This document shows positions 12,901 through 25,426 of a stretch of 64,000 nt of DNA, one piece after another. A program made the translations under genes and the position numbers. The stretch spans positions 45,424,247 to 45,488,246 of the forward strand of contig OW028576.1 of assembly GCA_932294295.1 (NCBI GenBank). The letters are read 5' to 3'. The notes below the pieces were generated by a model that was not told the DNA's origin, made no database searches, and saw nothing but the letters and a program-made list of their open reading frames with translations. The DNA is from Alitta virens. Its lineage: Eukaryota; Annelida; Polychaeta; Phyllodocida; Nereididae. The stretch's first letter is position 1. Every line of letters starts with the position of its first letter.

Positions 12901-13013
12901 TCCAAGATGGTGGCGCCACCAACTTGTTCCAATTAACCCATCTTGCAACTTCCAACTTGCAAAGTACATGTGCAGTCATATTGTGTGAGCAAAGATACGT
13001 CTAGAAATAAAAA
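12900..13013 (+). promoter_or_regulatory. Promoter / 5' leader of the Ulp1-like gene with a YY1-type motif
   Basis: CCAAGATGGTGGCGCCACC at 12902-12920 matches the YY1-like initiator motif (AAGATGGCGGC class) often found at start sites of animal housekeeping genes. It also contains the palindrome GGTGGCGCCACC. It lies about 110 bases before the first ATG. Assignment as promoter is by motif and position only. Confidence 0.45.
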
Positions 13014-16000
13014 ATGCCGCTGAGAAGAGCACCCAAAAGGGTTCAGAGAGTAAGAAAGGTGAGGTTGAATTAATATGTGTTACTTTTTTTACATTTGATA
13101 TTACAATATTTAGACATGAGGGTGCCCCAAGGCCCGATCAGTATTCCTAAAATAAATCATGGAATATCAATAAAAGGTGCACTGTCTGTCAATAAATAGT
13201 TTAAAATAACCTTTATTAATCAAGGCACTCGAAATGTGTGTAAACTGCAGACATTACTAAACAAATAAACCATACATTGATAATAGTCAGACCAAAAGTT
13301 TGCAAAACACAATGGAAATTGGCATCAGAGTTCGGTATTGTGACGGCATCAACAGGTTTGTTTACATAATGAGTTGTTGATGGCATTAAAAACGAATATT
13401 TGTATTATTTATTGTAAATTAAGACTAAATTGTTTTGCAAGAAAATATATGGTGAATAATATAATGAGGCAAGATGGTATTGATTGATAAAATATCTTGA
13501 ATGTGCTAAAGCTGGAGACACAGCAACTTAAGTACAAATTATTCTAATAGACTAGTATTCCGTCATGTAGGCAACATCTTGGCATTCTTGCTGTAATAAA
13601 ATATTTACTGCACAATAGCTTGTAACTCAGGTTTTTGCAAAGGGCGGATCCAGGAATTATTAAATTTTTTTATCTTGGGGGGGGGGGGGGGGTCTGTCGG
13701 CCAGACAATTAAATCTACACGTATAAATTAATTTCATGAAAACAAACTATTTATTCACTCCACAATTATCATATAAAATAACAAATAAACAAAATAAGTT
13801 ACATACTGGCAATCATCACAAAAATTGCTGGGGTGCTGCAAACACACTCATAATAAATTATTTTCTGCATGTTCATGACACCCTCGCTCGCAAAATTATT
13901 ATTTGAATGATTTGACATGGTTGCTGTCATCATCTTAAGGAACCAATGAGCTAGGACCTAATACTTTGATAGCAAAACATGAATTATGGCATCGCAGTTT
14001 CATAATAAAGAAAAATTTTCTAAATTCCAAATGGACCAATAATATTTAGAATATAATACATCTTAACACACTTCAAATTTCTATAATTTTGCTGTCGAAA
14101 TCAATGCGAAAACTTTACTAGATGCATTCCACTATATGGCATTACCAAACCTTGTTGCTCATTTCTTAAATACTGTTTAATTTGGAATAATATTTCCATT
14201 TCCAGAAACCCAAGCAGCCACAGAGGGCACATCTCAAGAACAACATAGATGTTCTGAAAAAATTGAAAAACCAGGTAGGCATCTGTGTTATGATATATAT
14301 TACCATGATTACCCAGGCTAATCTTATACTGATCGAATAATCAAATAATCTACAATATAAAAGACTGAATATCTGTACTGTAAATGTTGATGGAATTATT
14401 AGTATAATTTGATATATTTCATCTTTGCACAGATTGAGAAGGTATGCAAAAGACCCGGCATGCCTCAGATTGTGTTGTTTTATCTGGAGGCCAAAGAAGG
14501 TCAGATCAAGTATATAGGTAAGATATTTGTGTATTTATTAAATATATACATATATACATATACATATATATATGTTAAGGAAATGTTTGTTTTTATCAGT
14601 GATATGTTTATACATGTAATTACAATATATTTCATTCCTTTTTCTTATGCGTCATGAATATATTATTCATATCATCATATCACTCAATATCTGCAGTATT
14701 ACTGTACTTTTGCTACATCTTTTTTTAAAGGGGATGAAGGTCTAGCTGCTAAGATCCTGGGCAGGGCCAATACTGCTCAAGAAGAAGCAGGTTAGTGGAA
14801 GATTAGATTTTTTGTATAATTCATTTTTACCAGAGGCATAACTATGCCTAATGTAACTAATGTAAGTGGAAGGAAATAAAATATATAGCTCATGTGGGTT
14901 ATCTATAATGGCCTCTTAGGATTGAAACTATATGGACTTATGGCCTGAAAATGCTTTATGTATTGCTATATAAATTCATGAGTATTTCAAGAAAATATAG
15001 CAAAAATTACTCAGCTAATAAGTAAGGCAACCTTGCTTAATTATTGTACACACATCACAAAAACCCAATTTTTGCAATTTCTCAGTTTGCATTAGATAGA
15101 TTTATAGCAAGTGTTGGTAGCAAGCAATAATTGTGCCAAAGGAATTTATTATATTCCATAGGTTTTTGAGATATGACCAAAACACTTATTTGCCTAAAAA
15201 TTGTGCACAATGTATTATCTTTAACTTTTCAGGGATAGTGGACATGAAGGGCCTTCCCCTTGATCTTGATGTCGTCAATATGTCATGGGACAAATGTCGC
15301 CAGGTTATACCAAAGCTGGTTTTACCTCATTGTAAGTTGAGGTTTAATTTCTTTTTTTTGGAACTCAATATTTTTCCTGTTGCACATTATTACTGTTAAT
15401 TATAAGTCATCTATGTAACCATCCACTGGGACAAATTAACCTGTTAATTAAAGGGGATACTTTTTCTCATAAATAGCATGAACAATAACTTAATTAAAAT
15501 GTTTGACACAACCAGTAATTTCTTTCAAGCAAAAGCAAAGAAGATCTGGGCCAATCCCAGCAACACACCAGAATGGTGGCCTAAGGATATAGCATTTGCC
15601 TCTCCATCGGCGTATTCTCCAGGTATGTTCCAAATGTAAAAAGGTGAATGTAAACTGTAAGTCTAGAGTAAAGTGAATGTAAATATACAACAATATACAA
15701 TAAGTCTCAAGTAAAGAAAATTAAAAACATTGTCCTTTACACTAAAGAACATTTGGTAATCACTGTTATAAAGGTGTTTTGTAATATGTTAAAAAGGATT
15801 AAAAAATTACTATAGTAAATGCACTAACAGAGATTGTTATTAATAATGGTGATTATTCAACTTTGATTTGTTGACAATATTAATAAGTGAAATATTCACT
15901 GACAACATTAAAATTTTGAAGGTTTAATTTACATGTTTTGGAAGAATCACAGTATCACACTCTAGAAACATCACTATTTAATGGCTTAATTTTGTTGCTC

Positions 16001-19000
16001 CACCACTCACAGATGATGAGAAGATAAGATTACACCGGTTAAATGACCTTCAGGCCATAATTGAAGCCTATATTTCATGGGCTAAAAATGTAAGGACCCA
16101 ATTGAATAACTATTTAAATGTAAAATTTTAATGTAAAAAGATAATTTTATTTAGTTTTTGCAATTAATGTGGAACATGTACAGTTTGTCTGTTTTAAATG
16201 CCGACTTATTTATTTTTAGGCATATTTTGATTAAATTGTGAAATTCATTAATGTCCTCTGAGACAATTATACACCAAAGTTAATTAAAATAGTGAAATGT
16301 ATAACAACAGTTACCTGTAAAGGCAAGACTCGAATTAATGGATCTTAATCTGTATTGCATTTCAGGAAATTAAAAATGGGAAGATCGCTATTAACATGAA
16401 GGTGTGTTAAACTATAACCTTTTTTGACAATAGTGATTTGTTCATTTAATTTATCTCTGGCAATATGCCAAGTAATCTCACTGCCAATGTAATGAATTGT
16501 CAGGTATTAGCCTCCCAATTATTTAGCGATGGGCACAAGAATTTAAGGGTTTCATTCTGAAATATTTTGTCTTGAAAAAAAAACATTATTTCTTTTATAA
16601 TTTCCTCTTCAATTAGTCTGAAGAAAATGGAACTACGCACTGACATGATTTTAGACATTGTTGTACTAGAAACATCAGTTTTTTTGCATTATTTATATTG
16701 TAATTTTTTCTCTTCCATTTAGGCGGACACAGCGGAATTGGGGGATGACAAGGTTCGTAAAACATCTTTTTTCAAATTCATATTACTGTTTTCCTATAAG
16801 GTCATTGCTTTAATAAGCCATATGTGAAAACTGTTTGTTAAACTTATTTTAATTGTGCCATTTATTACTATTGTACTATGAAGACCAGTTTTATTGAATT
16901 AATCATCTTGTAATTTTTTCTATTCAAATTAGGCTGACCAAACAGATCCTGGCGTTGACAAGGTGAATTTACAATAAATGTAACAAATAATAATATTTGC
17001 AAATAGTTTAGACATTGGTATTGTAATTCAAGCATTACTTTTATTGCATTAATTATATTGTACTTTTTTCTCTTCCATTTAGGATGACACAGCGGAATTG
17101 GGGGGTGACAAGGTTCGTAAAACATCTTTTTTCAAATTTCATATTACTGTTTTCCTATAAGGTCATTGCTTTAATAAGCCAAATGTGAAAACTGTTTGTT
17201 AAACTTATTTTAATTGTGCCATTTATTACTATTGTACTATGAAGACCAGTTTTATTGAATTAATCATCTTGTAATTTTTTCTATTCAAATTAGGCTGACC
17301 AAACAGATCCTGGCGTTGACAAGGTGAATTTACAATAAATGTAACAAATAATAATATTTGCAAATAGTTTAGACATTGGTATTGTAATTCAAGCATTACT
17401 TTTATTGCATTAATTATATTGTAATTTTTTCTCTTCCATTTAGGCTGACACAGCGGAATTGGGGGATGACAAGGTTCGTAAAACATCTTTTTTCAAATTT
17501 CATATTACTGTTTTCCTATAAGGTCATTGCTTTAATAAGCCAAATGTGAAAACTGTTTGTTAAACTTATTTTAATTGTGCCATATATTAATATTGTACTA
17601 TGAAGACCAGTTTTACTGAATTAATCATCTTGTAATTTTTTCTATTCAAATTAGGCTGACCAAACAGATCCTGGCGTTGACAAGGTGAGTTGATGATCAA
17701 CGGAACAAATGTTAAAATTTGAAATAATTTGGCCGTTATTATTGCATTACAACTATCTGTTTTATTGCCTTTATTAATTTTATATCTTTTCTCCTTAAAT
17801 TAGGCTGACGAAACGGAATACGGTGTTGACTTGGTATGTATATAATAAATAGAATCTATTTAAAATATCATCAATATCTTTTGTTCAAATATGTTAATAT
17901 CTTATATATTTTCTGGTACTAAAGTTAATTGCTTTGAAAAACGGATACCCAAAACATTTTTGATTTGTATGTGACATGATCTTAATTTGCAATATACGTA
18001 TCATGTTATAAAAATAAGATTATATTCAGATGTTATAGATCTGATAGATAGATAGATAGGTAGATAAATTTTAGTGACCATACGGAGTCAGTGCGGACCC
18101 ATTCGTCAGAAACAAGGGACATATAATGCATAATACATTGTTAATACAATCATAAAAGTTTCATATATTGAAAATACTAACTAAACAACTACTTACATAG
18201 CTACTGATCTAAATATTATATATCTCATTTTCTATACTATACCATCACAGTGAACACATATCTCATAATACTGAATATCATAATACTGACAAATTTAAAA
18301 AAATCACAGTCAAATAGTAGCATTCAAGAAATACAAGCCATGGTTTTGCCCCAGAGCTCTCAGTTCTGGGTTTGGACTTGAGCCTCTACTGAAAAAATAA
18401 AGAGGCCACCCTCTTTGCCAAGCATACTCCTGGACTTTGTCTTGATCTCCATGTACCAACTTCAAAACACTACAATATGTATTAATCCTGAAATGTACTA
18501 TGGTATAAATATATATTCTTTTATAATTAATTTTTTGTCAGCTGAGAGAACCTATATAATTAGTGATTAGTGATTTCAGTGATGATTAATTCTGGCTGAG
18601 ATATCAATACCAGTGGTAGAACCATCCCTGAGCAGAACATTGAGTCAATTGGCCAATAAAAAGTATTAATTTACCAATTAAATTATCACATAAGGCTTTT
18701 CTATCAACATTACATAAACATCCCCCAGTATTTAAGTGGTTTGATCACATCGACTAAATGCCAATAAAGGGGATGTTTAAATGATTAAATGGGCTTTTTA
18801 AGTGCATATGCATGATGCTGTTGAATCTTGCCCAGCTTACAGTGTGGTTTACACTTGGGTCCTAATTTTGGTTGCTTTGACTTCCCAAAACTCGATCTAA
18901 GTAAACCCCAAACCCAATATACAGACACATTGTCTATAAATATTAAACCTTGATTTTTCAGAAGAACAGCAAGGCACTGATATCCCAGTTTGCGAAAAAC

Positions 19001-22000
19001 AGCCTCCAAGACAGCAGCAAACTGGGGTGGGAGGTGTTGTGCGCATCTGGTCACACCCCTCCTGAAGGACCCAACTATGCACCTGCAGCTAGGTATGAAG
19101 AATAACAGTAATGACAATAATTTTCTAATATTTATGAATAATCAGTTTTATCCTGTGACAAAGATATGCCATCATCCTTTATTCCTAGATATTTCATTCA
19201 ATCATCTTCAAATGTTGGTGAAATGGCTTAACTGGCCTCAAGTTCTTGCTGTGAAAACATATTTATTACTCCCAAGTATGTCTAATCATGGTCATGTTGA
19301 CATTTGCAGAATACCAGGCCTGCACGAGTTTGATATATTCAAAGGCCCACTTCTTGGCCTCCTTGCGAAATGCAAGAATGACCTTTTAGTCTTGACCTTG
19401 GCATTTGGTTTTGGCCATCTGACTCATTTTGAAATGCAGGTAAATAAATCATACTTATGTTACGAAAATCTGTACAAAAATAGGGAACTTGTTACGTTAA
19501 ATTACCCCTTGTAAAATAAAACAATTAATTTCCCATAATAATAGAAAAAAATTAGCAATCGAACAATACCGAATGACATGCTTTTCTGTCCGTAATTTTC
19601 TATCCTTCCGTGTTCTCCTAGGTCTTCCTTCCATTTTTCCTCTTGTACTTTTCACATTACATGTCTTTTTGCATGCATTTTGCTTCTCATTAAACTGTTA
19701 AGATACCTTGAATTAGGATATCCTTATACCCAGGTTATAAATATTGTATTGATTTTTTTAAACTCTCACAACAGCTAAAGAAACAAAAATTATTACAAAA
19801 CGGACTAAATGCCTCTGACAAGGTCAAATTTATTTAAATTATTAAAAGAGTGGGTTTCAGAAATGTAACTGCGTAAATATTAGAATCCTCAATATAATAG
19901 TAGCAAAAATATTGTTTCTACGAAGATTTATAGGACTAGCATAAGAAAAGAAGGAATCTATGGGTGCTATAGTTTTTTGTTCAGTTTAATATCTCTTTAT
20001 TTTCATCAATAAAATGAACGTGAACATGATTAATTTATCTATAAACAATAAAACCGTGAGGGGCTTGTTGGCCCTTAGAAAAAAATACACTACAGTAAAA
20101 TTAACAGGCAAACAGTCAATAAATAACAATATATGAAATGTATCAATAAATAAAGAGAAAAAATATTCTTTGTTAGTTAAAAACAAAACAATAAGTTTAC
20201 CACACAATATACATGTTGATTAAATACTATTCATGTCTCTAGGTCCTCTATTTAATAATCATTTCATAATTTGCATCTTAAATACATTAAGTGTAAGTGA
20301 TATAATTATATTGTATTGATTTATAGATGATTGAGAAACACCCATGTAACTTTTCTATAGGCTAGAAAATTAAACTTTGCCCACAAACTTTTTATACATT
20401 TGGTAATAGGAGGAAAATTTAATTGTCTGCTGGTATCACAAAGTATTATCACCTTTTACAATATTAAGTATTGGTAACATCTGTATTCCCAGTTTGTTTC
20501 AAAAATATTCATGTTTCCTACAGCATGGAAAGAGCATAAGCAAAGCTGATGTGCTCATGGACATCGACACGAAAAGTAAGTAGCTCTTTATTTCATCTTC
20601 TATTGCTTATTCACACATAATTATAACAGTATTTCATTAAAATAATTACCAGAAGAGACTTAAATTTAGTCTTTAGTGAAATCATTCAACTGTTCAGTTA
20701 ATCAGACAATCGATCTACATGCATGACCTATCTTTAAAAAATCTATAAATATTTAATATTTATTCCTTTTCTGACAGTGCCCACGGACATACAGTTCAGC
20801 CTCATCGCTTCTGTGATGCAGGCTGAACTTCATCAATATATTGAAAACGACGTGGTGGTCATCCACAGGCCCTGCCTTTGTGTGAAACAAAGTGGTTCGA
20901 TATGCGTAGCTAACCACAAAGGGCAGTGGTACCTATTGATTAGAGGTCAGACAACACGTCGAACAAGTAAGATATTACATTTATTAATATATATATATAT
21001 TGTAACTTTGAATCACAAGTTAAGTAGGTCAAAGCCCTATTTTTTGGCCTAGCATTAATTTGCAACCCTTCGCACAGTGGAGGCATTCAGCTATCTTTGA
21101 TTTATAGTATGTATGCGTCACTAAATTTCTTCATAAGCCATATTTTATATTCACAAATTGTTATTATTTTGTTATATTCTAAGTATTTCTTTCAGCAGAC
21201 ATGATTAAAATCAGCCATAGTCTGTTTGCAAGATATTCCAACATAAAAAAAACCCATCTCCTGAGTAGCAGCGGTAGATTATCCCATCATTATCCACAGC
21301 AATCAACAGTTTGCTTTTTTAAAACAGTCTTTTAAACATGGACAGCTCTAATGCATTTTAGTATATAACATTTGCAATTCCATTACTAGTTGAGGTGGTA
21401 ACATCAGATATATCTGTAAAAGTGACAAAAGTAAACTGTTTTACAGTAAAAAAAATGTTTTGGCAGTGCGGTTATTTAAAGCTATTTACTTTTTACAGAA
21501 TATTTCAAGAGTCGACACAGAAGGTAAGCGATCAAACCTAACATTAAACCAAAGACTAACATTGTGTACTGTGTAAGCCTAATCCTTACGCTAATTGTTT
21601 TTTTCCTCACCTGGGAATAACTCATATATACGTGTAGCTGGCGAAAAGATTGTGCTTAGTACTAACATATAGTTAAAAAAGTTTCTTATTCATTAGTTTC
21701 TTTTAATTTGATATATTTTCTTAATTAAATATAATCTATCTTTGACACTTGCAGGCAGACCGATAGAACCCAAGTTCAAAGGTGTACATTTCTTAAATAT
21801 TGAAATTGCCTATACTTAAGTATTTATGAAAAATAACACATATAAGTGACAATGGTTAATCTTGTGACTCTTATTTCTTTTATTTGCTGAAACATTCAGT
21901 AACAAATACATTTATTTTGATAGAACCAGGAACATCCTTGGAGTAGACTTGTATGCCAGGGACGAAGAGAGCCTGGATGTTGGTCAGTGGGTGACTGACA

Positions 22001-25000
22001 ATATAGTCAATGCTCTTCTAAAGTAAGTATTATGTAGAACAATAAAATGTGCTGCTGTATAAGATTTATTGGGATGTACAGAAGAAAATTACAGGTCCTT
22101 AATACAATTTAATAAATCCTTAAATTATTATTTCTGAAATACTTAATTTTTAATGTACCAATCCAAATGGCACAATAGTTCTTCATGTTAAAAAATGTGT
22201 ATTATAAAAATGGGATTCATCTGCCATGTGCAAATACATTTGACATGGAACATTTATGCAGGGACTTCCTTTGTAGGCACTATCATCAAGAGTCGGAAGA
22301 AAACTTCAGTGTCTACCCATCCTTTTTTTTGTTGCTTTTATGCTTGCAGGGAACAATGTGAGTATATTTTCTAAATTCGTTCATAATTTAGTATGTTTGG
22401 GCACTGTTTATATAACTGGTTGAATTATTTGTCTATTATTTCTGCCTTTCTTGTGTCAAAATGTGCTTAAATTAAACTCAAAACAAGCATTAGCTGAAAG
22501 TGAACATAGCATTTTATCAATTTTACCACTTTAAGTTGATGAGGAACAATCACTAGATATAGAAGATGTTAATAAAAATTTTCTGACAGGCACAAAACAC
22601 CGTTGGACCTCTCTGGTTTCAACAAATTGGCACCAGGCTTTGTGCAGTCATTTCAAAAGGACAAGGATGGACTATTCCCAGTATGCGATAAGTACGTACA
22701 TATCTGAATTTATGTCTGTAGCTGGCTATGCCGATAACTCAGTTTTGACTGACAACAAAGTCACCGGGTCAGGTTGGAATTGTCATTTATTGCAATGACG
22801 AAGGATGCCATCAGGTGGTAACTGACAGTGATAATACTTGAATTTATGTGTCAGTCAAAAGGTGGGGGAACTTAACCACCGGAGTAGATAGAAACAATAA
22901 CATACAGATCCAAATGAACAGCTTAAATGACAAGAAACAGGTAAGGTAAATAATGACAATTACAGGATCCATTCATGATAACAGACCAGTAAAACACTAG
23001 ACTAGGACAGTAATTCATTGGTATATAAGACTAGGAAACACTGGACTGCAGCTAATAGAGATTACAATATACCAGACCATGAATAGCTGACTACAAGTAC
23101 AACAAAAATGCATGCGTCACATGACACAAAGTCGATACAGAGCATTTAAAGGAGCAGTGACCTCACATTATGAATAGTGACATATATGGGAGTGGCGGGC
23201 GGGAAAACTTCAGTCCGATATTTAGTCTGTTTGGCGTGATGGTGCACGTAAACACAACTGCTGCGCATGCGCGGATCGAAGCGAAATCTTCATATCTAAT
23301 TTTTCATTATTTTGGTTTCCTGTGGTAAAAGCAGCTGTGCGAGGTAAATTAACCCAAACCCAAACAAAAGCAATCTGAATTATCATTTATGTAAAATTTG
23401 GTATGAAAGAACCAAAATAATATCAGATCATGGTGGGTTACATACAGATAGGCTTTTTGTTCATACTTCTTCATTATTTCAATTTTTAGCACACACTGGT
23501 GGTTCTACCACTACGCTGCAGCTGAAAGAGAAGTGAGGGTTTACAATAGCATGGGCTCGACGGAGAAACACCACCCTGTGACGTTGGCCTTGCAAAGGTA
23601 TTTTAACTATTAAAATTTCTTAAACAGAATAGAGCAGCTGTACAGTGCACGCCATATTAGCTGGAGACACATGTTTGTTCAACTTTTCTACAACTATTGA
23701 TAGCAGCTTCACAAGCTAGACATCATTTTATACTCATAAAACAATAGCAGACCATTTTGTTGTGTTCTCCCTTGAAACAATGATAAAGTTATTTATTTTC
23801 GGTTGCCTAGCAAAAATGAAAATATATATTGTGAAGATGCATTTTAGTTGTTACTGAGTGCAGCACTGTTAAGGCAACAGCTAGTCACGGCTGCCTTCAG
23901 CATAGCACTATTTGACAAATGTGTGTATCTCAGACGTCCAAAGGAACAATGCAATGAAATAAAAGCTATAGCAACGTAGTGACAAAAGCACAATTTTCAA
24001 AAGTAACATTAAACATAACATATACAAGAATGAAGTAAATTGTAGCCCATATTGGTTGTAGTCGCAACAACAAAACCATTCCTGTAATATGGTCTAATTG
24101 GATAGTAATTGTACGTAGTACTGCCATAGTTCTTAGTGTAATGCTGTAGAATCAGCATGCAGTAGCTACTAAGTCTGCATCATGTTGTTATAGAAATTTC
24201 TTTTATATTTATATTTGAACAGGTTCCTCAAAGAACAGGGCATAGACGTAGTTATTCATCATGCCAAAGTAAGTACCTAATATGATATACAGTTGATTTA
24301 AGTCTCCAGAGATTTTGAAAATTTCATAGGACGTCAATATAGGGAAATAATTATTATCATCGTAATATTTATGTGGATTTACAGTTAACAATCCAAAAGA
24401 TTACTGAGGCCTATTACATTTGGGCCAATACCCAAGAACTGAGTATTACATTAATATATCAGCTGTCACACAAAAACTTAAATCTGAATTGCACATAAAT
24501 ATTAGTTATAATAAGGTGCAATAAAACCACATCCAAAAGTATTTTGTAAAATGGGTTACTTGGCTTGGTAACTATAACTAACACGACACGTTGTGGTATT
24601 CAATTTCACTGTTGTGCACCTATTAAATTTTTCAAGATATCCTAAAATATGTGATAATAATACTTGTTAAGTTATATGGCAAGACATGGCAAGGTCAGAA
24701 GCATAATACTTCCAAAAAGTAACCGATGATACCACACTGGTATTAATATAAGTGTGAGATGTCCCTGTACAACTAAAGGTAAAATAGGCCAAAGCTAACC
24801 ACAACAGTATGAAAGGCTGTTGCCTGTAATCTAAGTGCGCCTTATATATATAAAAATGTTGAAATGATTACGACAAATCTGGTCAGCAGATTATTCAGTT
24901 TATTTCAGCAGAAGCACATGACTGCGGCATTCACCTGATTCTGCAAGCTCGGAGGCTGTTAATCGGTGGTAAACACCTCACAGCTAAGTATATTGAAAAA

Positions 25001-25063
25001 AAGGGGAGAGGGGAAATCAAGGCAGTCATCTCCCAATATGATAAACAAGGAAATAAGAAATAG
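13014..25063 (+). CDS. Ulp1/SENP-like (C48) cysteine protease, 28 exons
   Basis: Exons: 13014-13058, 14206-14274, 14433-14517, 14731-14790, 15233-15331, 15530-15622, 16013-16089, 16366-16401, seven 30-nt exons (16723, 16933, 17083, 17294, 17444, 17655, 17804), 18962-19092, 19310-19439, 20524-20575, 20778-20966, 21499-21523, 21755-21781, 21924-22022, 22277-22357, 22590-22691, 23490-23597, 24223-24268, 24385-24442, 24909-25063. All have GT-AG borders and phases agree, giving ~658 residues. The C-terminal ~200 residues follow the Ulp1 pattern: QWVTDNIVNALL (substrate-side helix), HWW with His at ~539, an Asn (YNSM, ~556) where the family has Asp, and HDCG with the nucleophile at ~613. The N-terminal part is unknown; it is basic at the start and has a tryptophan-rich EWWPKDIAF motif near 150. 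Family members remove SUMO or related proteins. The protease assignment is firm, but the substrate is not known. The 24385 exon is the least certain. Confidence 0.8.
16723..17833 (+). repeat. Tandemly duplicated microexon cassette inside the Ulp1-like gene
   Basis: Seven consecutive 30-nt, phase-0 exons each encode ten residues. Two types alternate (ADTAELGDDK and ADQTDPGVDK) and a diverged seventh (ADETEYGVDL) ends the run. The two-exon cassette including introns repeats with a period of ~361 bp (16723, 17083, 17444 and 16933, 17294, 17655). Introns are almost identical between copies, so duplication is recent. Each duplication adds 20 acidic residues in frame. Confidence 0.9.
18025..18500 (-). 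mobile_element. Probable retroelement 3' end in an intron
   Basis: A GATA tandem at about 18043-18065 is followed by ATTTTAGTGACC and GGACCCATTCGTC. This resembles, on the minus strand, the tail layout of the LINE in the satellite (unit repeat, then a short 3' leader). Minus-strand reading at 18300-18480 is open for about 50 codons. Identification is by structure only, and the ends are approximate. Confidence 0.35.
23255..23275. promoter_or_regulatory. NRF1-type palindrome in an intron
   Basis: CTGCGCATGCGCGG contains the palindrome GCGCATGCGC, the classical NRF1/EWG-type site. It is unusual in this AT-rich intron between exons 22590-22691 and 23490-23597. It may mark an internal promoter or be carried by an inserted repeat. 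Confidence 0.35.
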
Positions 25064-25426
25064 AACTTTAGCGGATGGATTGTACAGGATGACATTTCTA
25101 ATTATTACTACATTTTCTATGTACATAATAAATAAATAATAAAACTTCTACAAGTTGTTTTCAGGTTATTTTCAATTATAAATTTTTAGGTCCTGACCCT
25201 ACCTGATAATGGAAGCACTGACTTTGATTCAGGAAAAGAACACCTATAAATTTACTCGGTACATTTTTACCTAAAAGATTTGAAGGTGTGACATCCGATT
25301 CCATAAATCATTGTATTATGGATACTGTACACATAACTTCACATAAATAGCAAATAGCTTGAACAATATAAAGGAAATTACATGAAATGTACTTTTAAAA
25401 TCTATCAAATCTCAAAATAATCACAA

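Noticed and set aside
18785..19117. Minus-strand open frames near 19 kb
   Set aside because: They overlap the plus-strand exon 18962-19092, which has correct borders and phase.
24887..24911. Upstream acceptor for the HDCG exon (GGTCAG)
   Set aside because: It would join exon 24223-24268 in phase without the 24385 exon, but it lacks a pyrimidine tract. The TTTATTTCAG acceptor 22 bases later is much better.
25190..25249. Alternative last exon of the Ulp1-like gene (VLTLPDNGSTDFDSG, then stop)
   Set aside because: It fits in phase and mimics the DCG block with Ser for Cys. However, the exon at 24909 has the true HDCG block followed by a helix-like tail, so the 25190 segment is probably UTR or a chance match.
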